From Karalla daura (Eukaryota; Chordata; Actinopteri; Chaetodontiformes; Leiognathidae), in NCBI GenBank assembly GCA_029224185.1, contig CM055200.1:11333670-11397669 (forward strand): a DNA stretch of 64,000 bases. Direction: 5' to 3'. Shown piece after piece: positions 1 to 12,654 of this stretch. A program made the translations under genes and the position numbers. Below the pieces are notes generated by a model. That model saw only the letters and a program-made list of their open reading frames with translations, had not been told where the DNA came from and searched no databases. The first letter of the stretch is position 1. The number at the start of each line of letters is the position of its first letter.

Positions 1-3000
1 ACATCTCATTCAGAAGACAAAAATGGGGTTTTTGTACTTTGGACTAGTCCATGCAAAATTTTGCAAATGACGAGGAGTTGGTGTGTTTAAAGAGTTAAGG
101 TGTAAGTGGATTAATTGTGGGCTAATTAATTCACAAGCTGAGTTTCATTAGAAAACTTTGAAGGTCTGTTCTTTGATTTAAGTTGTGTGCGACCCTGCAG
201 GATGAATGGATTTGCCCAGAACGGTTACATATTTTTTTTTTGGAATATGTTTGCTCTCAGAAAGCTTTAAGATGATTATATTTTTCTCGTTCGATGCTGC
301 CATGGCATTGCCAAGGCAACTCCTGCTGAAGCACCAGTCGCTGGGACTGCGGTGACTCTGGTTTGGACAAAGAGGTGATTCACAGCAGGATTATTGTACG
401 TGTGAGCTTGGCTGGGAGCGAGCTTAATTCTTTCCTGCATGCCTCTTGCATGTTCCTTTGTTCGACCTACAAGCCTATTCATTACTGCACAATATAACGG
501 TCAAAAACAATTGTTTATATTATTTCATTAATGCTGCTTAGTGCTTGAATGCAGTGTTTGAATAGATGCAGTTTTACAGACATTGATATAATGCAATCCT
601 CAGAATAAAAAAAGATATATATATATTTATTTATAATGCAGTCCACAAGAACTCATTCAGACATTTAACTGTCAGGTCATCTTGTCCTCCACCAGACTCA
701 CCAGGTGCCACAGCGGCTCACAGACTTGCTTCTGTTATACATCTTGTATTAAAGTGTAGACTAAGGCAAAAGTATTAGCGCTCGCTGTACACGTTATGTG
801 TTTATATTTATTATTGATTTTCCTCTGATGATGCATTAATTAGACCCCATCTCCTAAATGATGCTTTAATTAGACTCTGACTGTGTCATTACTCTCTAAT
901 GTGTTCAACAACTTGAACCCATTTCAGTGTTTTGTTGACTAACTTTTGTTCCGTAACTAATTATTTACGTTCAGTAATGGCATCAGAACAGCTTTATTAC
1001 AACAGTATTTCCAAAAGGACCTGTAATGAGAATATTTCTCCGTTTTATTTGGCTTTCAAAAGTCTCCTGCCTCTCGCCTCAAAGGGGGAGATTAACAGGT
1101 CCGATATAGATGACCTGGAAGTAATGATCTGAGCAATCGCAGGCTGTAAATAGTGTATGATAACAACATGTGATAGTGGGCAAGATGGAGTGATAACATT
1201 TGACTCCTCCGCTGATACTCATCATTAGAGCTTTGCAACTAATGGGCGACCGGCGTAGCATTGACCTCCTTCATGCTGTTGTTACCGTGCTGTTTTGTGG
1301 GCTAGTAGCGATTTGTGAATGCTGTCTTAAAGTTACGGTCCGTAACTTTCAGAGGGAGGTAGACTGCCCAGAAGGTTTGAACAAGCACACGTTAGCGGGC
1401 CCTCCCTCTTCCTCTCTGCAGCGTGACACCCCCGCCCCCAGAGCTCCACCCCCACGGCGGGGCCTGTCCTGCAGACCATAGGTCTGTAACCACGGCAACA
1501 GAGGAAGCCGGTTAAGCAGCGTCGAAGCATAGTCAACTATGTCCATGTGTATGAAATGCTGCCTAAACAGCGTATAATGCGGTATCAACCAGCGCTACAA
1601 CTAATGGGCCCCTGAGAGACTTCCATAGACGACTCTAGCTGTCAGTAACAACTCCAACAGTAACACACTAGAGAGGCTCGGCTGTAAAGTCAGAGGAGCA
1701 GCTGACTATTAGGGGTCTATGCAAAAAGCTAGCAGAAATGCGTAGTTGTTTAGCAGAAAGGTGGCCACATTGAAGTTGCTCCTCCTCACTGTGACTTTAC
1801 TGCGATTGCTTGTTTTTGTCTGGGAGCTGTAGATTCTTGTAAGTGCAATTAGAGGAGCAAGAGAAGCTTATTTTTCTTCTTTTCTTTTTTTCCCCCCCCA
1901 CAGATAATCCATGTCAGGACATAGTCACAGATATGAAAAAAAGCCGCACACTGCAGCTTTAAATGTGAATTATTTAGCCTTAATTCATCAGCGCTGGCTG
2001 TCTCCATGCTTCCGTGGGACGGCCTCCAAGGAAGTCCTTGAGCGACTAATGCCAGACTAATGACGAACGCTTGATAACCTGCTCGCAGTCGTTACCTTTT
2101 CTTGGTGTCTTTTCACTGAGTAGTAGGATAGAAAAACGCCACTGCCACTCCACTGAAGGTCCAAGAAATGCGCCACATGCGGTAGCTGTTTTTCCCTCCC
2201 CTCCAGCAGCCCTCTGTGGAGGTGCCTGTTGAAGGATATTGACCGAACGGGGAGTGATCTCATTCTGCTGCTGCCAGTGTATGTTTTGTTTTGTCAGAGC
2301 TGGAATGGTTTCAGAGCTCGTGTAGCGGCGTTGCCTGCCCTGTCCCCCGAGTGGAGGGGCTTACGTACATACTGAGCAGGCTTTGGATCGCTAATCAGCA
2401 CTCTGTTAAAATTGTCACTGAGATTCAGCTGCCAGGGCAGGGTCACCTCCTGGCTGACGGTGATGGTTGTAAAGCTTTTTTTTAAAACATAATTTAACTT
2501 GTACAAAAAATCCCGACTGATCTCCAATGGATCATCACCTGATGGTGATTTTCCTGCTTCTTCACCCTGTTTGGTTTCTTTTCGGGCCAGCGGCAGGTGC
2601 GTTCTGTCACCCGCCGTCAAGACCCATTTGTATGTGTTTAATCAAGCCCGTGTGCTCAGAGTGTTTTCCACACCAGCGGCAGTGGGTGAATGGCCACAGA
2701 GCTGGTGTTGATTATACCCTAGCCATAACCATTTCATTAACTTGTGCACGCAGAAGCCGAAGTGGAGCTCGCGGCTCTCTATAAACACAGTCCTCCTCTT
2801 TTTATGACAGAATCTTGGATGAGAACATCCCCTGCTAGGTGTGCATCTGCGTGTGTGGCGTTTTCGCTTACTTTAAGTTTCTAAGAGGACGTTTCGCCTC
2901 CCGGTGGCACAGGAACTCCGCCTCCCTGGGCTCAGTCGCCCTGATTAGCTGATCTTCCGAGCCGGGGGGACGTTGTCTGTTGTCGGGTGCAGGCGGGGGC

Positions 3001-5808
3001 AATGAAAATAATAAACGGCGTCAGTGTTTTCCTCCAGACAGCTGAAGGCTGAACGGCGAGCTAATCCAAGCGCTGGAATTCTCTTTCATAGTTTTCGCTG
3101 GCTGCGGGGAGGTGGGGCATTATCAGTGGAAACAACAAACTGTCCTCTGTTTGTCTTGGCTCGTGAGCATGACAAATGTAAATTTGGGCTCGGCAGCATG
3201 TTGTCAGCCTTGTTAAGTTGGGGAGGTTGTGCAGCCGCAGCTGTCAAATTGCTCGCCTGACTCAGTATTACGAGTCTTCCTCTTGGAGGAGGAAGAAGAG
3301 GAAGAAGAAGGAGAGAGGAACAGGCTCGGAGCATGAGGAAGCAGAGGGAGTCGGAGTGCTGGTATGACAGAAGAGCTGGAGCACAGCAGCAGCCCGACTC
3401 GGCGTGCTGGTGGAAATGGCTTCTGTGTCATGTAAACCTGGCGTTGGCAGGGGCAACTGATGCCGAGGCCAGACTGCACCAGAGACTAATGAGGTGTTTA
3501 TCTGAGAGGTGGGGAGGTGGACTCTGCCCCCGAATCCCATCTGCCTGAATCCCAGAGACATCGGAGAAGAGGTAACTGGCCCCGGCCTGACCGAGACACG
3601 CTCAAGTGTAATTTGTCCATCTGGTAACAAGCATGTCTCCATCCCTTCTACCCCCCCCCTCCCCATGTTTGCTCTAACAGGGTTTAACTATTCTATTTTT
3701 TTTGCAGTGACACCATGATAAAAAAAAAACAGCATCAAAGGCACGATACATAAGCAGCTTATGATATTACAGAGCGGCAATGTCTGATTTGTACGAAAAG
3801 TTAATCATGTGGAGATACTTTTAGCCGGGCAGTCCCACCAAGTTTATCAGGATACATCCAGCAAATATAATAAAAACCCCATTTTGAAACACTTGCTTCT
3901 ATCTCGACTCCATCCTCATTCTTTTGACACTGCTGCACAGGTTTATTACATTTCTTGTTTCCAGTATCGAGTGTTGTATCTGCTTCTCGCCTTTGATATC
4001 AGTCAGAGGATCCCATTTGCACAAATGTAGCCAGACCGTGGTTTGCTCTGCAAGATAACTCGGCCAGGAGTTAATGGAACACCTGTTTTTATTAACGAAA
4101 GCAGAGTGTTTTCCGTGCAGATAACCAGTGTGCTGATCCAGATAATCTTCAGCTCTGTTAATGTCTCACAAATCGGATTATTTTTGTGGTTTGAGTGCGT
4201 GCGGTCCGGAGCTGCCACTTGTTTTACTTCTCAGCCAGATGAGATGGTGCAAAATGTAGCCCGAGGTCACTCATAAATGAATCATGTGAAATCCTTATGT
4301 TCATTAGAATAACTAGACAGAGGATTTTAATCCACGCTTCTTCATTTCTTCTGATATCCGATGATGTGGTGTTTTCCATTATCATCAGCTCAGCTGTGAC
4401 AGAGGTGCCAAGCAGGCAGTTTGATCCCCAATAGTTGTTCATATTCTGTGTCAGATTTGTGGTTCAGACCTCCATGAGCTCAGTACAGCCGAGGTCCTCG
4501 ACGGTTCAGAGACGTGTCAGTTTGAAATGGTTGCAGCAGGAGCGGTGTGAGCAGCCTCTCCACAGCCCCCCGTCTCCGGGCCGGAGAAAGTACAAAAAGT
4601 TGAAAGGCAGCGTTCAATCAATACAAGCACTTAGACAGACCGCACCTGCAAGACGCTGCCCGAGCGGAGGCATTGCAGCTGTTTTCCTTTTGTTTTCCTC
4701 ACTTCACTTTCCTCACGGATCTGTGCACTCTGTCAGGACCAGGTCGATGCTTCACCGATGAAAACCGCGCAACACAGGTCTGTTTGGGAGAAATACGCCC
4801 GACAAGCCACAAATGGTTAAAAGACGTCACAGGTATCAAATATTCACAGATGTGGACTTTTACCGCTTGAGTCCTTGAAGTGATTCAGTCATGGCACAAG
4901 TATGTGCCACGGAGGCTCACAGCAGCTGGATCCACTGATTAGTTTCTCCGCCGCTGGCATCGTTTTTAGTTGGAACGGCAACGTGTGCAATCTCTGCCCT
5001 TGTCGTGGGAACAATGAGCAGCTGTTCTGAACTTAGACGCACGGCTCCCGAGATCTGTGTTCTTAAAGGGAGATCAGAGGAACGCCGTGAAATTGTCGGG
5101 GCTGATCCTTTTCGAGTTCTTGCAAATCGGTAATTTGTAGTACTGAGGCAGTATGCATAAAGTTGTTTTAAGGGGAATGTCTCTTGAACAGAGACGTCTC
5201 CTGGTGGTGAATTTTGTAGTGTATTTGATGTGGAGAGGAGCTCGTTCAGCTTCATTTATCCACTCCGAAAAATAGTAATAGCTGCGCACAGAGCGTCTAG
5301 TTCACGCCGTATGACATGCCTCGCCACTGTCGGACTGGGCCTTTCCTCAGGCCTTAGTGGAATCCATCTCTATACTCCAGGAGCCACAAACACGGCCTGC
5401 CCTCGTCCACACACACACACACATACACACACACAGTCTGTGTACTCTACCCTCTGCAGATCTCTCATGGGGGAGAAAAAAAGGTTTGATAACCATCCAG
5501 TAATGACACACGATGGTGCTATGTGCTTCTGATGGCTTCTTCTTTCTTGCCATCAGAGCAGTAGTGAAGTGGCCTTTTTGTTTTTGCTCCCTCGGAGGCT
5601 TGTTTTCTACTTACCCAGAGCAGATGGTGTGTGTGCTTTCCATGGATGGATCAGTGAGGTGGGCTGGGTTTTCTGCACTGCTGTCGTAGACTATGTATGC
5701 GTGTCCTCCCGGCTCAGCTTTGAGAATATCCCTGTGTCGGTGAGGTATGTGCAGGGAAAAATAAAAGGAAATCAGTTGAATTCACCGGTTTCTATTCTAT
5801 TTCCTCAG
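1..5808. other. noncoding upstream/intronic sequence of arid4b
   Basis: No exon of a recognisable protein on either strand. A scan for an ATGAAG-type initiator exon with a following GT donor found none, so the start exon is either left of the window or too short to recognise. Only simple repeats stand out: short T- and A-runs and a CA microsatellite at 5411-5435. Confidence 0.6.
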
Positions 5809-5919
5809 ACTCTGGAGGAGCCCCCCTACTTGACAGTAGGGACAGATGTCAGTGCCAAGTACAGAGGGGCTTTCTGCGAGGCCAAGATTAAGACCGCCAA
5901 GAGACTAGTCAAGGCCAAG
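5809..5919 (+). CDS. arid4b: arid4b coding exon 1 in window
   Basis: Encodes residues 1-37 as seen, beginning TLEEPPYLTVGTDVSAKYRG, the near-invariant N-terminus of ARID4 proteins. Acceptor ttcctcag, donor AAG|gtaagt, both phase 0. Only a Met-Lys-type start should precede it. Confidence 0.95.
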
Positions 5920-7869
5920 GTAAGTCACATTTCAGAGAATTAAAAATGCATCACCTGTCTCTGTTGTGTGTGTGTGTGTGTGTGTGTGAAAATGCATCAC
6001 AGTGAAGGCCGCTTTCCTCTGAGCTGAGGGTTTACCTTCACGCTCTCTCTCTCTCACTCTCACTCTTAAATGAAGACGTCTGCGTTAAAAGGCAACATGG
6101 TCCTGCAGCGGCCCGGCCGCCAAATTGATTAGGAGACGTTTAAATCGCCTCCTCGTCTGATGTTCGCCAATGAAAAGTCCAGCTGCTCGAGCGCTACCAC
6201 CTGGCTCGGGCCGTTAGCGACTGCTCAGGCGGCCGAGTCGCTGATCGGGCTCCCCAGCTGCGCCAGATGCCGGCGTCTGGCTCGGCCCACCAGGTGCCCG
6301 TCACGTCTCCGCCCGGGCGCCCCGCCCGCCCGCCCACGGCCTCCGATGCGCCGCGCTCGTCCCGCCCCCCCTCCCCGTCTCCCGGCGGGGGGGGCCGCGG
6401 CATCTGGATAGCACAGTGGGGACGGATCGCTCCACTCGCGTTCCGCCCGGGCGTGTGTGGGAGGAACAAAGGCTGGATGGCGGCTTCTCCCTCTCTGTCA
6501 GCGTGCTGCGGAGAGAGAAAGCGACCGCCACGTCCTGGCCTCCACGTCCTGGCCTCCACGTCCTGGCCTCCACGTCCTGGCCTCCACGTCCTGGCCTCCA
6601 CGTCCTGGCCTCCACCCGACTCTCCGCTCGCTGACGAACAAGCGTCGTAATTGGCCCGAGCGCTGGGTTTTGTTTTCCCGGTCGTGATGGCAACACACGT
6701 GAAACGCCGGCGATTGCGCGTCTGCATATCCTGCCGTAATGAGTTCCTCTTCAGCTCTGCGGTTCATTAATCTCTGTCTGCTTGTTCCTCGGGAGGCGAT
6801 GTGCGCGGCATATGGCGCCGGCGTCTCTTGAGTGATTTTTAAAACCCGGGGAAGGATCCGCGCGACGCTCTTATTTATGACGATGATCTGTACGAGCAGA
6901 CCCGCAAAAAGTCAATTAGCGCGGCGTCAACATCACTCAGCGTGACATGTGCGGCACACGTATGATCAGACGGGGCTAAGCGTGCGACGGTGTCAGTGTC
7001 TCGTGATGCCAGGCGAGGCTAGGGACGCGCCGATTGTGAATTTCTGGGCAGATGTTTCAAATATCAATTTGGCCGGGGGTACCAATCATTTTTTCTGTTA
7101 TTTCTCTGTTGTGTGTGTGTGTCAAGGAAACCAAGAAATCTTCATTATGAATTATAACTGAATTGTTGAAAGTCCCTCACCCCTACATTATCATATCTTT
7201 GAATGAGCACAAATTCACTCAGACATTTCTAAAAAAAAATACTATAATTAATGGCCAAATCTCCATTTATTTTGAACGGCTGAACTGCCTCATAAAAATG
7301 TTTCAAATGTCCGATTACATTAGATCTGTTAAAGTAGTTTTTGTAAGCACGTCTTCTTTAAATGGCATCTTGCAAATAGCATATTAGAGATTCTTCTCTG
7401 AGATGGTGAAATATTACCACGCAACCAACTACTGGACGTGCCAAAACAAATGTCGTATTGAATAATAAAGAAAAAAAGCACTACTCCCTATCATTTATAA
7501 TATGTGGGAAAAAAAGAGATCAGAGTCATTCCACCAACAGAAACCTTCCTGATTCCTTCTTCTCCATAGCTGTGTATTTGATCTGCGTGTTCATATGTTG
7601 GCATCATTTGTTTAAGCACAGACTGTGCATTAACTGCGGGCACTCACATTCATTGCTGCTAATTAATGTTAATGCGAGCTTGCTATAAACATGCTGTGAA
7701 AGCAGCTCATTTAGCTCGTATTCCCCAACATATAAGTCACTGCTCTCCGACAATGTCTTCACACCTTTTCTGTTTGTCTGTCACTTTTCCTCCCCCATCC
7801 TTCCTTGACACGGGGAAACTGAAGTGCTGAACAGCAACATTCGTCTCTTCCTCTCTCTCTTCCTCTCTC

Positions 7870-7913
<44 letters not shown>

Positions 7914-8099
7914 CCCTACATCTGTACTCTGTTCTTCGGTGCTGCTAGCACTGGGTGTCTGACGTTTTTTTGCTGTACAAGATCTGAAGCGGCCTAGAAA
8001 GCTAGGCACACGGTGAATGGTGGGCTCTGTAGCGCTCACTTCTTCAGCTCCGCTCCTCTGCTACTGGAACAAAACTCTGTGTGTGTGTGTGTCTGTGTC

Positions 8100-8184
<85 letters not shown>

Positions 8185-9898
8185 CTATTGCCATAGGTTC
8201 ACAATGATATGGAGGCACTCTGTTACCCTGGTCAGGACTAAGTACAGTGAGTGATGCCGTGTGTTAACCTGAAGTGCAGCAACTTTATGACTGAGTTCAC
8301 AACATGTAGTTTCATGATAGATTTGCTGACGCTTGCTTTGAGCTACACGAATAATTAGGGGACTTTTAGAAAGGACTGTAACTGATGGACTAGCGTCTCC
8401 AAATGTTTGGAGAGCGGATTCCTGAGCTTGTACAACTCGTCTGAGCTCCATTTGCTTTTGCTGAACCGTTTATGTGTCAAGAGTCATTTGATTTGAACCG
8501 TCACGGCCCGATCATAAACTAACACTGCATTTTCACATCGGCGCTGTGGCTCTGACATCGTTACTGGAAGCCGTTGGATTTGTTGTTGTGGTAATTACCA
8601 TCAGGACTGTTGCATTTTCCAAAAGGAGGCAAAGAGCTCCGATTCATTTGCGGTGTTGAATCCAAAGTGCTTCCACATGTTACTTTTCAGATGATTTAGC
8701 GTCGTTATTATCCATTTAGCACAGTGTGTTAAGTTTCCTCCATTTTCTGTCTATAAAGAGAGCAATTACAGGATTTCCTCAGAGGCCAGCAGAACATGTA
8801 AAAGATGACGTGCAAATTAATTTTCAAATGAGTGATATGCTCATGCCTGCCGAGCTTTCCCTTTACTTTCATTAAACTAAAGAGACCTGTGAAGAGGCAG
8901 CATGGAAAGAGGCAGCCGAGGGGAGGTCGGTCCAGGGGTGAGGAGATGAGGATTTAACAGGCCACATACGCTAGTGCTCTACCACATGTTCATGTATATC
9001 AAATAGCAATGCGGCTGACCTGTGAAGCCCAACCAGCAGAAGGCTTTATTCATGGGCAGAGAGAAGGGACGTGATCCTGAGGGAGGTCGAGCTGCTGGAG
9101 ATGCTGGAGAACCTGCAGCACACACATGCACATCAGCCCTAGTCGAGCGCATCTCCTCCTAACAAAACGAGTGTGACACAGACAACTGTGCAGCTCAGCA
9201 CGTAAAATATATAAGATATAAAGTGATTGACTGAACTGGCCGCTTCATGTAGACCTAGTTTAACTCTTTTATGGCACCAGGACAAAAACTGTTAGCCGAG
9301 TGATTGTGCTCATTTCATGCAGACAGAATACACCTGTTGTGAAATTCCCATGAATGATTAAAGGTCAAAGCCATCTTGGCACGGCTGAACCAGCTCTCAT
9401 TTACGAGCATGTGCGGACAATCGTGCGAAGCACGCAGCATATGTGGATCAGGAATGTCATTACCTCTGCCACTGATGCCCTTAGGATGCCTTTTTTTTTT
9501 TTTACACCTCTCCTTTCCCTCTTTCTTTTTATTTTTTTACGACCTGACAATTCACCACCACCACCACCACGTCGTAAACACACACAGTACACACCTTCAT
9601 TGTCTCGATCCTGCTGGTGGGGCAAGACTGTGATTGCTGCTCACACTGTTGTTATCTCCTGGAAATGACTGGCGGGAGTGTTGTTTGGCTGTCTCTCCTG
9701 CCCTTCTTATGCTATTTGGTTCTGAAGTCGACTCTCTCTGTCAACGCCACACGCTGGCAGCAATACTTCAAATATCGCTCAGGAGGCGGAGAAAGAAGCG
9801 CACAAACTTTTTTTTTTTATTTAAAGAAAGCAGGGAGAGGCATTTGTAATGCAGATCCCGAGCTCACACATGCTTCTGGGAACACATCTCACAGTACA

Positions 9899-9949
<51 letters not shown>

Positions 9950-11347
9950 GCGCAAGGGTCCTCTCTCTGTTGTTCAGCGCTGCCAGGTCGCCATGCAGAT
10001 GTAATACTGCCACAGCGTGATCAGATTATGATCTTCCTGGGCTCACTTAGGCGAGGCTGCAGTCTCAGGGAGAGAGGAGAGAGGAGAGAGGAGAGACGAG
10101 AGGGGGGAGGGGGGAGAGGGGAGGGGGAGGGTGCTCAGCCAGCCCAGCTCCGACAGAAAGCCACCACAGTTGGCGCCAGCCGTCGCGGCACAGTTGTTCG
10201 GGGTCTCTCGCTAGGTATTAAATGCCAGCCCGCGCGCTGCTTTCTAGATGCCCATTAGCTGTTGTTTACCACCGATAACCAACAACATTTTTCATAGTTT
10301 ATACACGAGGGTGAAGTGGAATTCAACATTTCAGCTCTGGCTCTGACTCATCACAATCAACATCACGAGTGTTGTGAATACAAACTTTCATAATAACAAA
10401 AACTAGCGCACTAATGGCTCAGAAAAGCACTTGTTAGTGTTACTCAGCCGCATCAGTCAATAAAAACAGATGTTATGGAACGAAAACTGCCTCATATGTC
10501 TCATTGCCAGATGGGAGACCGGTTCCAGGTGCCCTACGCTGGTTTTAGCATTAGCATTAGCTGTAGCATTAGCTGAAGCAGCTTTGGCATCCTCATATCC
10601 TTTCAGTATGCTGTAATTTTGATATTGAGAACTCCAGAGATTAGAAAGATTAGAAAGTTTTTTTGTGTTGGTTTCAGGTGTTGCATCAATGTTATGATGT
10701 AATTTATGATGTAACAGCAACAAAGCGGGGCAAAATTGTCTAATAATCTAGGGTCGGTGTGACGTCGTTTTTGTCCAGTGCTGGTGCCGATGATTGCCGT
10801 GCCTCCTTACAAGGATGATGCCATGACCCTAACATAACCATTCCCAGAGTAGTTGTCTGGTAGAGTCCATCGTGGTCTCAGCGTGGAGCGTTTCTGAAGT
10901 CCGGCAGGGCTGGCAGAGACACTGCTGCTGTGAAGTGGAGCATCGATGTGGCCCGGTCAGGCCTCTGGAGAACTGTTTACCCTCGTTACTGATTCTCCTC
11001 CCCCGTTGCCTCCTCCCCCTCTCCCACAGGTGACCTTTAAGCCGGATCTGTCCACGGCCGAGGTTCATGATGAAAACATCAAAGGGCCTCTGAAGGTAAG
11101 GCAGGAAGGCCGCAGGGCGGCCGCTGTCCCGCGCTCAGCTGGAACATTGTCATAATACACTTAATGCCATTAATTGCCCATGATTACGCTGCTCTTTTCT
11201 GGGCTCGGGCTGTCAGGCCGTCGTGAATGTGAAAAAAGCACAGGAGAATCAATCCACCGAGCTCCGCGATTTAATTTCAAATCAATTATGAATCTCGGAG
11301 CGGCAGTGTGATTAGCTCATTACTTTACAACGCGTGGTTGGCTATAT

Positions 11348-11387
<40 letters not shown>

Positions 11388-12585
11388 GTGTTAACCAGTG
11401 GGCCGAACACATTAACAGCAGCGTGTCCGTCTCACAGGTGGGCGCTGTTGTGGAGGTGAAGAACCAGGACGGAGTCTATCAGGAGGCCACCATCAATAAG
11501 CTGACCGACGCTAGTATATATACTGTTGGTGAGTCAATAGCAGACCGTCTGCTCCCCCTGCTCTCATCCAGGCTCTCTCGTTTTCAGGCTTTTTGTTGCC
11601 TCGAAGTTAAGTGACCCATTTAAATGTAAAAAAAAAACAACAAAAAAAAGGGACTCAGTGAAAAGATGAGATGCCCTGCTCTTAGAAGCTCTTAATGGTA
11701 TTAAAAAAAATAACAAATAATAATTCAGGTAATTGCTGAGGTGGAAAAGCACCACAAGCAAACAGTGTTTTTGTGCTTGATTACATTAAGTTCTAAGTAG
11801 CTGTAGTCAGCAAAGTGAGGCAGTCAATAATATTGCAAATAGTTCCTCTGCCAAACACAACTCTTTTGTCATTTTGTGACTTGACGTTTTCATTTTTCAA
11901 AGAATTAAGTAGGCGTTTAGTCAATAAACATCAGAATGGAAAATGTGCTGTGAAAACAGGCAGCCGATAACAAGACAAGATATTGATGTTGATTCTCTTT
12001 TTTTCTGGAGCTGAAACCAGCAGCATTGTTGCGTTTTAATTTGCGACTGGAGCACACGGTGACAGAGTGGGATAATCCCGACTCTAACAGACTGTAGACT
12101 GTTAGTCAGATCTGTAGCCTCCCAGCAGCTGCCTGTCGCTTAGCAGTGCCCATGGGGTTTATCGTGCCTTTAAACACTCGTCCTGGCACATCTTCATTTC
12201 TCTCCATTCATCAGTGAGAACAGCAAAGACACAAGTGCACTTGAGAAATGAATAATGGAATTTAAGGTTTCATGCTTGAGTTTTAATCTTTGGCGGCGAC
12301 ATTGCAGCTGGAAGTGAATAAAGACGTCCTCTAGTCATTCAATAAGAATCGTTTTTACGTGCCTATTGCGTTAGATGGCTCCGATAACAAACACCATCTT
12401 TTATGAAGCCATTTGTTCCACTCTCTGTGCTGTGTCGCAGCCCGCTGGGAGATCAGTGTGAAAGTCAAACAGAGGGAGTCTTTAACATACAGTGTCACAG
12501 ATCAGGCAGACATTTTTATACTCCTTGTGTTTAAGTGTGCGTGCCGCTGTGTTTGCCGGCTCCAGGCCTACACACAGCAGCCTGA

Positions 12586-12654
<69 letters not shown>

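Larger units (their letters stand above)
5920..11029 (+). other. arid4b: arid4b intron after exon 1 (5.1 kb)
   Basis: Holds a (GT)n at 5965-5988, a CpG-rich block at 6095-6720 with a 14-bp minisatellite, a (CT)n at 7844-7916, a compound microsatellite at 8078-8184, a (GT)n at 9903-9950, a purine tract at 10067-10131 and a degenerate TTAGCA-type repeat around 10545-10580. No coding exon seen. Confidence 0.8.

Noticed and set aside
9617..10258. 213-codon open frame on the + strand in the arid4b intron
   Set aside because: Runs through a (TG)n array and a purine tract; low-complexity translation, no homology recognised.
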